From contig NZ_JBJHDO010000005.1 in the NCBI RefSeq assembly GCF_050958605.1, positions 434,001 through 498,000 on the forward strand: a stretch of 64,000 nucleotides of DNA. The letters are read 5' to 3'. The translations under genes and the position numbers were made by a program. The stretch comes from G016756615 sp050958605. Its GTDB lineage: Bacteria; Pseudomonadota; Alphaproteobacteria; Rhizobiales; Rhizobiaceae. Below, one piece after another: positions 1 to 5,766 of this stretch; positions within the stretch are counted from its first letter, which is position 1; every line of letters starts with the position of its first letter. The notes beneath the pieces were generated by a model that saw only the letters and a list, made by a program, of their open reading frames with translations, did not search any database and was not told the origin of the DNA.

Positions 1-1
1 G

Positions 2-100
2 CGCTTCGTGAGTGGTGCAGCAAACAAGGTGATCGCGATATTGATGATTGCTGCTGCAGTCGTCGCCACCTGGGCGCATCTCGCGGTTGGCTTATACTAG
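2..100 (+). CDS. C-terminal end of a membrane protein (partial)
   Basis: The window opens inside an open frame that ends at TAG 98-100. The 32 visible residues contain one hydrophobic segment (IAILMIAAAVVATWAHLAVG) and end three residues later, so this is the last transmembrane helix of a membrane protein. The start of the fragment (RFVSGAANKV) resembles the end of Nramp-type divalent metal transporters, which would suit the metal genes downstream. That assignment is only a guess from a very short stretch. Confidence 0.45.
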   Translation, partial: RFVSGAANKVIAILMIAAAVVATWAHLAVGLY

Positions 101-328
101 GATAATCAGGCGGGCGAGGCAGAAAGAGGATTGACCGTAAGCGGACCATGTAGCGTCTGGTCCGGCCCTGTGCGGCTGTGGTCGACGGGGTACACGCGCT
201 TTCCCGAGCCTCGCAGCAGTTTTGCCGGTGTGGAGAAGGGGCCTTCTCGCCACCGAAGGGCGCGGACCAGCTTGGAACGCCAAGGCTCTGACAGCGTTGA
301 TGCCATGCAAAACGCATGGAGCCACGAC

Positions 329-703
329 ATGATGAACAAAGACCCCGACGTGAAAGAAACCCACGACCTCATTGCCAGCGACATGGTCGTAGGGACGAAC
401 GTCTATGGTAGGGATGGAGACCACATCGGCAAGGTTGAGAGGCTGATCCTGGAGAAGCGCAGCGGGCGTGTATCCTACGCCGTTCTTAGCTTCGGCGGCT
501 TTCTCGGCATTGGGCACGACCACTATCCGCTGCCGTGGCAGAAGCTGACATACGACACGACCCTGGAAGGCTTCCGGGTCGATGTCACCAAAGAACAAGT
601 TGAAGGTGCACCTCACTACGCGCCTGATCAGCAATACGACTGGAATGCCGACAACGGCCGGCGCATCTACGACTACTACGGCGTGCCGCCGTACTGGGTC
701 TAG
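329..703 (+). CDS. PRC-barrel domain protein
   Basis: A 124-residue soluble protein made almost entirely of one PRC-barrel domain. The conserved pattern is visible: ASDMVVGTNVYGRDGDHIGK, then VSYAVLSFGGFLGIG and HYPLPWQKLTYD, followed by the DYYGVPPYW tail typical of alphaproteobacterial members. PRC-barrels bind RNA-processing or photosynthetic partners in other families, but the role of these small stand-alone stress-associated members is not known. The start at 329 is chosen because GGAG lies seven bases upstream; an ATG at 305 is in frame but has no ribosome binding site. The gene is monocistronic. Confidence 0.85.
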   Translation: MMNKDPDVKETHDLIASDMVVGTNVYGRDGDHIGKVERLILEKRSGRVSYAVLSFGGFLGIGHDHYPLPWQKLTYDTTLEGFRVDVTKEQVEGAPHYAPDQQYDWNADNGRRIYDYYGVPPYWV

Positions 704-1021
704 GCCAACAGTGGCGGACAATATTATCGGGTTGCTTGCCCTTAACCGGCGGGCACCCGACGCTCGAGCCGATCCCTTATCCGGGATTGCCTCCTGCCTA
801 ATAGGACGGTTTGATTTTGACTCGTGCATTGGCCAAGTCATAGGTTGCGCCCCTCCCAAACGCACGTCGCGAGATTTTTCACACAAGTCGCTGCCCGAAG
901 CCATCGCCAAGCCGAGGTGGGAAGCGAGCGGTCCGCCGGACTGGGCTATTTCTTCTGTTTGACGAATCTCGCGCTGCTGCACCGGGTTGACGGTTGCGCA
1001 TCCCGCGTGAGAATTGCGCCT
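704..1021. other. Intergenic, no gene seen
   Basis: No open frame with a ribosome binding site, no clear hairpin and no recognisable homology on either strand. It may carry the promoter of the small gene that follows. Confidence 0.5.
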
Positions 1022-1390
1022 ATGCTGGATACGGAGACTCTGAAGTTTATCGATACGGCCCGGAGCCGCCGGCAGATTGAACTGTCAGTACGGCTAGTTG
1101 AGCCTGCACTTGATTATCTGGGGGATCGGGGCCGCGCCGCTGAGGCAGTCCGAGCGCAAGCGTGGAACGATGCTGAGGCAGCGGTGATACGTGCTGTCGA
1201 GAAATATGCGCAAGATGGCCTGCGCGTTGTGAGGCCGGAGCGGACGCGGCATGGCCTGATCCTCACCGCATCGGCCGTGACATGGCGGCGTTTCCTGAAA
1301 GAGCAGCGGTTGTTAGTTGGGAGTCGGGAGATCGAATTTCGACAGTACACCAAATCTTGGAGCCACGGATTGCCTGGTTTCCCCGAATGA
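1022..1390 (+). CDS. Hypothetical protein, 122 aa
   Basis: The frame is open well upstream, but the helical, charged sequence that looks like real protein begins at the ATG at 1022 (MLDTETLKFIDTARSRR). The predicted protein is basic, mostly alpha-helical, with no membrane segment and no cysteine motif. I do not recognise a family. Codon use is GC-rich like its neighbours, but there is no strong Shine-Dalgarno sequence, so the call is tentative. Confidence 0.4.
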   Translation: MLDTETLKFIDTARSRRQIELSVRLVEPALDYLGDRGRAAEAVRAQAWNDAEAAVIRAVEKYAQDGLRVVRPERTRHGLILTASAVTWRRFLKEQRLLVGSREIEFRQYTKSWSHGLPGFPE

Positions 1391-1467
1391 AACGGCCGGC
1401 TTCACCTTATCGTGCCGAAGTGCTCCTGAGACATATGCCAATTCTCCTCAACGCGTAGCGCCGCACT

Positions 1468-1662
1468 TCATCTGGCTATCGCCAACGCGACGGCAATTAC
1501 CAACAGTAGTGGACCCATCCACTTGAAATGCCCGGCGGCCACCGTAACCCAAGGCGGCTGGGCGGCAGCTTTCCCTGGTAGGGGTAAATATCCGAAACCG
1601 ACTGCGGTGACCCAAACGCCCGCGCAAAACATGATGATCTGATCGATATAGTCTATGATCAC
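1468..1662 (-). CDS. Small membrane protein, 64 aa
   Basis: Begins MIIDYIDQIIMFCAGVWVTA and contains two hydrophobic segments: residues about 9-27, and about 50-63 (LLLVIAVALAIA) at the extreme C terminus. A Pro/Gly-rich loop lies between them. This is the layout of a two-helix inner-membrane microprotein. No family is recognised. The opposite-strand frames here are basic and low in complexity, so this strand is preferred. Confidence 0.5.
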   Translation of the reverse strand: MIIDYIDQIIMFCAGVWVTAVGFGYLPLPGKAAAQPPWVTVAAGHFKWMGPLLLVIAVALAIAR

Positions 1663-1739
1663 GGCCTACCCTCCCAGAGTTTGATGGCTCGGTTATGAAA
1701 ATGATCAAGGTAATCAAACATGGCGTGCGGCGGCAAGTT

Positions 1740-1860
1740 CAAGCAGGGGCAGGTTGGCCTGAAGCGCATCGCCTCGGTACCGGGCCAGAGCCCAGGGGCC
1801 CCGCCGACGGAGACGGAACAAACCTGGCCGGTGTCGGCCACGGTCAAGAAGCTGCACCAG
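1740..1860. repeat. Diverged repeat, copy A
   Basis: About 115 bases that align, with substitutions and small indels, to 17815-17935 in the same orientation. The best matches are the blocks ctgaagcgcatcgcctcg (A) against ttgaagcgcctcgcctcg (B), and gtcggccacggtc against atcagccacagtc. Read on the minus strand, both copies give TVAD(T/I)GQVC followed later by a CPCL or LPCL ending. They are probably remnants of one small duplicated gene. The gene could not be identified. Confidence 0.5.
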
Positions 1861-1982
1861 CGCCATGAGAATGGCGTCGTCCTCGTCGAGACCCGAGACA
1901 TTGTCACCTTCGCGGTGCCCCGAGGTCGAGCCCGTACTCACCGACACGCTCATCATCGATAGTCTCGAGCTTGGCGTGTGAC

Positions 1983-2141
1983 CTAACGCTTCAGGTTGGG
2001 CCGAACCCTCTCCACCTTTTCCTGCGTGTTGTTTCCGTCCGGATTCGGCGCTGGGCTGTCGTGGGTGTCCCTGGGCGGTTTGTCGCTGGGACAGGGCGGT
2101 GTCGGTTTGGGGGGCTTATCCGGTTTCGCTGTTTTGGACAT
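1983..2141 (-). CDS. Small proline- and lysine-rich protein, 52 aa
   Basis: A short frame begins MSKTAKPDKPPKPTPPCP and ends VERVRPNLKR, with 11 prolines, one cysteine and no hydrophobic stretch, so it should be a disordered cytoplasmic peptide. A strong GGGAGG lies just upstream of its ATG at 2141. It runs the same way as, and 15 bases downstream of, the glyoxalase-like gene, so the two are probably co-transcribed. Function unknown. Confidence 0.55.
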   Translation of the reverse strand: MSKTAKPDKPPKPTPPCPSDKPPRDTHDSPAPNPDGNNTQEKVERVRPNLKR

Positions 2142-2156
2142 GGGAGCCTCCCGTGG

Positions 2157-2516
2157 TCATGCTGGCGGATAGGGTCGCGAGGGCGGCGTAGCCAACGTGA
2201 GCAGATTGCCGTCGGGATCAGGCACTTGCGCCAGCGTCGAGTAGTCGCCTTCAATGTCATCCCCGAGCACGATCCCTTGTCCCTGCAACCTGTAGCGCTC
2301 GGCCGCGACATCGCCGACGACAAGAAACATCATGCCTCTGCCGGCGATCTCGTTGTCGGTTGAGAGCACGAGTCCGCCCTGCTCGGAGAGCTCCCATTGC
2401 ACCATCGTGTCCATCGGCCGGTAATCCGGGCCTCGACCGAGCACCTTTGAATACCAGTCTTCGGCCGCCGCAAGATCTGCGGTCAGCAATGCTGTATAGA
2501 TCTTCTGCAGGTTCAT
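2157..2516 (-). CDS. VOC (glyoxalase/bleomycin-resistance) superfamily protein
   Basis: A 119-residue single-domain vicinal-oxygen-chelate protein. It opens MNLQKIYTALLTADLAAAED with the usual beta-alpha start (IYTALLTADLAAAEDWYSKV), has a DTMVQWEL strand in the middle and the closing VPDPDGNLLTLATP typical of the family. The start at 2516 is set by a GGAGGAGA ribosome binding site six bases upstream; the frame extends further but without a second signal. Members of this clade bind divalent metal and act on small thiol adducts or antibiotics. The substrate here cannot be told. Confidence 0.8.
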   Translation of the reverse strand: MNLQKIYTALLTADLAAAEDWYSKVLGRGPDYRPMDTMVQWELSEQGGLVLSTDNEIAGRGMMFLVVGDVAAERYRLQGQGIVLGDDIEGDYSTLAQVPDPDGNLLTLATPPSRPYPPA

Positions 2517-2879
2517 TTGTCTCTCCTCCAGCCGACCGGAATGAACGCCTGCTTGACCGCTAAGGTTCCGGGGGCCGAGCGCGCTCAATCTGATGCCGTC
2601 CCGCCATCCGGTATCGAGATCCGCAGAGCCGGATCGGTGAATTTTACCGTGAAATCATCCGGTCTTATGTGGCAAGTGCCACCAATGACTGCTAACGGCC
2701 CAACGCAGCCATGAAGTCGGAAGCGATTTGATACACGCCGTCTTCTGGACGAGAACTGGCCTCATAGGTTGTCCATATATTCGGCGGCTCGGCGGCGTTC
2801 TCAAGGCCGCCCATAGGGTTCCGTGGCCTTGAGACGGATCAGTGTAGCCAGGCGCTCGCAGCCAGTCGATGCCGGAAGA
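2517..2879. other. Intergenic, nothing recognised
   Basis: Between two leftward genes. No convincing open frame, hairpin or operator was seen on either strand. Confidence 0.4.
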
Positions 2880-3269
2880 TCACTCATCCGAATGATCTTC
2901 CGAGATATGCGTCGCCATATCCTGCAGGACCTGGCTGACGTGCTGGTCAGCGATCGCGTAGAATACCTGCTTGGCCTGGCGCTCGCCTTTCACGAGACGC
3001 GCTCCACGCAGGAGACGCAGATGATGGCTGACGAGCGACAGTGACAGATCAAGCTTTTCAGCAATGTCGCCGACGGATATGGGACCTGACACGCAACTCA
3101 GGAGAATCTTCAGCCGTGAAGGATCGCCGAGCAGGCGAAAGGTTTCCGCCAGAATCGTGATCTCGTTTTGCGAGAGCGAGGAATAGTCCAGATGGTGGTG
3201 CGTCTCCACATCGGCCGGCTTTGCCGCTGCTTGTTTGTCGACCTTCGTTTTCGGCTTGAGAGCAGTCAT
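2880..3269 (-). CDS. ArsR/SmtB-family metal-sensing repressor
   Basis: A 129-residue winged-helix regulator. The core runs LAETFRLLGDPSRLKILLSC, then IAEKLDLSLSLVSHHLRLLR (recognition helix) and a wing. The last helix carries DQHVSQVLQDMATHISEDH, which matches the alpha-5 D-x-H...H-x-x-(E/H) zinc/cobalt site of SmtB, CzrA and NmtR. A trio of histidines lies near the N terminus. There is no CxC arsenic motif in the recognition helix. The start at 3269 is preferred; an in-frame ATG at 3341 would add 24 residues without a ribosome binding site. It plausibly represses the CDF exporter at 9147-10148, whose promoter carries an SmtB-type dyad. Confidence 0.85.
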   Translation of the reverse strand: MTALKPKTKVDKQAAAKPADVETHHHLDYSSLSQNEITILAETFRLLGDPSRLKILLSCVSGPISVGDIAEKLDLSLSLVSHHLRLLRGARLVKGERQAKQVFYAIADQHVSQVLQDMATHISEDHSDE

Positions 3270-3494
3270 GCATAAAATACCTGTACCGGGGACGGGGCCC
3301 GCCTCGTTTGCCGGCGAGATGCTGTCCACATTGTTAATCATGTCCAATCTACCGAATGAGCAAGCAATCACAATGTGCGACGCGGTCACTGTCGATTGAC
3401 AGCCTTGGCGCCGCTGAAACCGGCAACATCCCCGTATGTCGTGGCCGGCTCTGCTTCCCTGGCCGATAATGTTCTTTTCCGTGCAACAACAGCC

Positions 3495-3516
3495 TTGACC
3501 TTACAAGCGTTGGAAG
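3495..3516 (+). promoter_or_regulatory. CueR-type promoter operator 1
   Basis: TTGACCTTACAAGCGTTGGA matches the three other MerR-type operators in the window (5651-5671, 5697-5719, 10609-10632): a -35 box TTGACC followed by an imperfect dyad in a long spacer. It faces the glutaredoxin gene 90 bases downstream, which would put that operon under copper control. Confidence 0.65.
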
Positions 3517-3606
3517 CGGCACGCTGACGACAATCTCGCTCATTGCAGGGACCATTTGACGGCCGGCCGGGAGCGAAACCACGCCGCATCAGCGAAAGGC
3601 AAGGAC

Positions 3607-3873
3607 ATGACGCAAACAAGCGTGCCGCACATCCTCATCTACACGACGCCGACCTGCCAGGACTGTCATGCCCTCAAGCGTTGGCTCTCCCAGCAAGGGC
3701 TCGCCTACGAGGAGCGCGACCTGACCGACCCAGAAATCGCCGAGGAGGCCAAGGCGCGCACCGGCGTTCGGGTGGCCCCCATCACCATCGTCGGGTCAGA
3801 GGTCTTCTACGGAACATTCCCGAGCCAGAAGCCGGGCCTGATCAAAGCGCTTGGGCTGACAGAGGGTGCGTGA
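3607..3873 (+). CDS. Glutaredoxin-like thiol-disulfide protein
   Basis: An 88-residue thioredoxin-fold protein with the active-site motif TTPTCQDCHALK at residues 13-24, a dithiol CxxC of the NrdH/glutaredoxin type, and the cis-proline loop VRVAPITIVG around residue 60. It is expected to reduce disulfides or carry metal in the cytoplasm. The start follows AAGGAC. It overlaps the ORF of the flavin reductase and precedes that gene by ten bases, so the two form an operon. The CueR-type operator 90 bases upstream suggests copper induction, which would make sense because copper attacks thiols and Fe-S clusters. Confidence 0.85.
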   Translation: MTQTSVPHILIYTTPTCQDCHALKRWLSQQGLAYEERDLTDPEIAEEAKARTGVRVAPITIVGSEVFYGTFPSQKPGLIKALGLTEGA

Positions 3874-3883
3874 GGAAGCGGAC

Positions 3884-4900
3884 ATGACAGCCAAATTCGT
3901 CGATGTCCGCCAGGCGCGGACCAGTATCGAAGTCCAGGAGGGGCAGGCCATTCTCGAAGCCGCGCTTGCCGCCGGCATTCCTTATCCCCACGGTTGCCGG
4001 TCCGGTCGCTGCGGTTCCTGCAAGTCCCGGCTGATCGAGGGCAAGGTGGAATTGCTCCAGCACTCGCGCTTTGCGCTCACCGAGGAAGAGAAAGCCGACG
4101 GCTTGATCCTGGCGTGCCGCGCGCTGCCTCAGACGAAGGCGGCTGTCGCCTGGCTGGGCAGCGACGACGACGCCGGCGTCGAGCCTCCACGACGCCTGGA
4201 CGCAATCGTGATCGGGCTCGATGATCTCACCCGCGATATCAAGCTGGTGCGGGTTGCGCCTGCGGACGCTGCTCCCTTGCCGTTCACGGCGGGGCAATAT
4301 GCGCAGATCGAGTTCCTTGGAGCGCCCGCCCGTAGCTACTCCATGGCTAACCGGCATGGCGATGACAGCTTGGAATTCCATATTCGCCGCATTCCGGGTG
4401 GCGTGACCTCGGAGCATGTTCATGACGTGCTGAAGGCCGGCGACAAGGTTACGCTCGAATTTCCATTGGGTTCTTCTTATCTGCGCCAGCATCATTCCGG
4501 ACCGATCCTGTGTGTTGCTGGCGGCTCCGGGCTTGCGCCGATCAAATCCATCGTTGAAACCGCACTCGCCCACGGCATGAAGCAGCCTATTCGTGTTTAC
4601 TTCGGCGCACGCGGCGAGCGCGACCTCTACCTTGTCGAGCATTTTCAAGCCTTGGCCCAACGCAATGCCAATCTCACCTTCTCGGTCGTGCTGTCCGAGG
4701 CAAGGGCCGCTGAGTACCGACATGGCTTCGTGACCCAGGCGGTGGCCGAGGATCTCGTGGATCTCGACGGATGGAAAGCATACGTCGCCGGTCCGCCGCC
4801 CATGGTCGATGCGGCAATGGAGGTGGCGTTTGCACGCGGGCTGCGTAGCGGCGACATGCATGCCGACGTGTTCTTCACGTCCGAAGGTCAGGAGGATTGA
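3884..4900 (+). CDS. Ferredoxin-NAD(P)H reductase, [2Fe-2S]-FAD-NAD type
   Basis: A 338-residue three-domain electron-transfer protein. Residues 1-90 are a plant-type ferredoxin with CRSGRCGSC and a fourth cysteine in ILACRALP. Next comes an FAD domain with RSYSMAN (flavin binding, canonical RxYS). The NAD(P) domain carries CVAGGSGLAPIKSI and ends AGPPPMVDAA. The order and length match phenol-hydroxylase and CDP-glucoseen reductase components. No oxygenase partner is encoded nearby, so the acceptor may be the glutaredoxin upstream or something encoded elsewhere. GAGG precedes the ATG at 3884. Confidence 0.88.
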   Translation: MTAKFVDVRQARTSIEVQEGQAILEAALAAGIPYPHGCRSGRCGSCKSRLIEGKVELLQHSRFALTEEEKADGLILACRALPQTKAAVAWLGSDDDAGVEPPRRLDAIVIGLDDLTRDIKLVRVAPADAAPLPFTAGQYAQIEFLGAPARSYSMANRHGDDSLEFHIRRIPGGVTSEHVHDVLKAGDKVTLEFPLGSSYLRQHHSGPILCVAGGSGLAPIKSIVETALAHGMKQPIRVYFGARGERDLYLVEHFQALAQRNANLTFSVVLSEARAAEYRHGFVTQAVAEDLVDLDGWKAYVAGPPPMVDAAMEVAFARGLRSGDMHADVFFTSEGQED

Positions 4901-4981
4901 AACGCTCGGGATCGACGAATCCGGCGCGACGGGATCGCCGGCAGAAATCAACGCTGGTCCGACAGGTCATGAGAGAGTCAC

Positions 4982-5419
4982 ATGTGCAAAAGTACCGACT
5001 GGGATTCGGAACCGACCGTTCAAGAGCTGCTCTCCGATCCCTTGGTCCGCGCCCTGATGGTCGCGGATGCGGTGGACGAAGGCCAATTGCGAGCGCTGCT
5101 TGATCGTTTGAGTGGGCAAGCGAAACCAAGAGCGCTGCCGCAGGCATCTGAACCGGTTACCGACGAGACCGGCGCCGCTATTGTAGCGGCGCCGGTTGAA
5201 CCATCATGCCGAGACGTTGAACTCGGTAAATCATGCCGGTTTGAACGTAGACTTCGACGGATTGTCGGTGGCCGGCATCGAGTGGTCCTGCATGTCGTGG
5301 CCGGGCATCGTGTTGTTCGTGTTCATCCGACTCTGTGCAATCGCCAAGCCCGCGCTGATAGCGAGGGCGCCTGCGATGAAGATTGGGGTCAGCTTGTTCA
5401 TGATCGTGCTCTCATTTAA
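4982..5419 (+). CDS. Small conserved protein with doubtful C-terminal half
   Basis: The first 45 or so residues (MCKSTDWDSEPTVQELLSDP..., then VRALMVADAVDEGQLRALL) are compact and protein-like, and follow the reductase gene on the same strand. Similar short proteins occur in alphaproteobacterial metal clusters. After about residue 60 the frame runs through a perfect hairpin (5168-5196) and then antisense to the exported Met/His-rich gene at 5231-5401, where its sequence becomes arginine-rich and looks like non-coding read-through. The real gene may end earlier through a lost stop or frameshift. Function unknown. Confidence 0.5.
   Translation: MCKSTDWDSEPTVQELLSDPLVRALMVADAVDEGQLRALLDRLSGQAKPRALPQASEPVTDETGAAIVAAPVEPSCRDVELGKSCRFERRLRRIVGGRHRVVLHVVAGHRVVRVHPTLCNRQARADSEGACDEDWGQLVHDRALI
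5168..5196. terminator. Perfect 13-bp hairpin
   Basis: ACCGGCGCCGCTA at 5168-5180 pairs exactly with 5184-5196 across a TTG loop. It lies 35 bases beyond the stop of the leftward gene at 5231 and inside the doubtful tail of the rightward one. There is no T-run on either side, so it may be a factor-assisted or bidirectional terminator. Confidence 0.55.
5231..5401 (-). CDS. Small exported Met/His-rich copper-region protein, 56 aa
   Basis: A 56-residue frame begins MNKLTPIFIAGALAISAGLA, a clear signal peptide with likely cleavage after AIAQ. The mature part is tiny and rich in Met, His, Asp and Asn (MNTNNTMPGHDMQDHSMP), the composition of periplasmic Cu(I)-binding peptides. It lies 14 bases downstream of the copZ-like pseudogene, on the same strand and behind the CueR-type operator at 5651-5671, so it should be copper-induced. 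A role in periplasmic copper binding is inferred from composition and context. Confidence 0.65.
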   Translation of the reverse strand: MNKLTPIFIAGALAISAGLAIAQSRMNTNNTMPGHDMQDHSMPATDNPSKSTFKPA

Positions 5420-5609
5420 TTCGCGGTCGCCGGATAGCCGGCTTCTTCAAGAAGCTGCTGAAGGGCCGGCGGCGTCACGGTCGTCTCGAGCTTGGCCGTG
5501 CGTGCGGCCAGATTGACCTCGATCCTGGATTCGGATCGACGGATTGGATTGCTTCTGTGACCGATTTGGCGCAACCGCCGCACGTCATGCCTTCGATCTT
5601 GAGTTTCAT
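5416..5609 (-). pseudogene. copZ: copZ-like copper chaperone, frameshifted
   Basis: Starts MKLKIEGMTCGGCAKSVTEA, a heavy-metal-associated (HMA) domain with the GMTCGGC copper site. After residue 27 (DPN, near 5527) one base appears to be missing. In the shifted frame the normal second half follows: IEVNLAARTAKLETT, then LQQLLEEAGYPATAN and a stop at 5416. The total of 194 bases is one short of a 64-residue HMA protein. It is either a recent pseudogene or a sequencing error; an intact paralogue lies at 10364-10573. The CueR-type operator at 5651-5671 drives it. Confidence 0.8.
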
Positions 5610-5644
5610 GGGATTTCTCCTCGTTGATCTCATGACGCTGAAGG

Positions 5645-5723
5645 TGGGGTTTCCAACGATGGGAAGGTCAAGTGGCGCCAAAAGGAATTCCTGCTATTGA
5701 CCTTCCCATCGTTGGAAACCCCA
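5645..5723. promoter_or_regulatory. Divergent pair of CueR-type operators (27-bp inverted repeat)
   Basis: Two arms, 5645-5671 and 5697-5723, are perfect reverse complements over 27 bases with 25 bases between them. Each arm is a full MerR-family promoter element: TTGACC as -35, then an over-long spacer containing CTTCCCATCGTTGGAA. The right arm points at copA, the left at the copZ-like gene and the small exported protein. This is a back-to-back copper-inducible promoter. Confidence 0.75.
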
Positions 5724-5766
5724 TTTTCGTCCGAAGCTGATTTTTGGAACGAGAAAGGAGGCGGCT

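Noticed and set aside
3842..4951. 369-codon minus-strand frame over the ferredoxin reductase
   Set aside because: Antisense shadow of a gene with clear cofactor motifs; no ribosome binding site.
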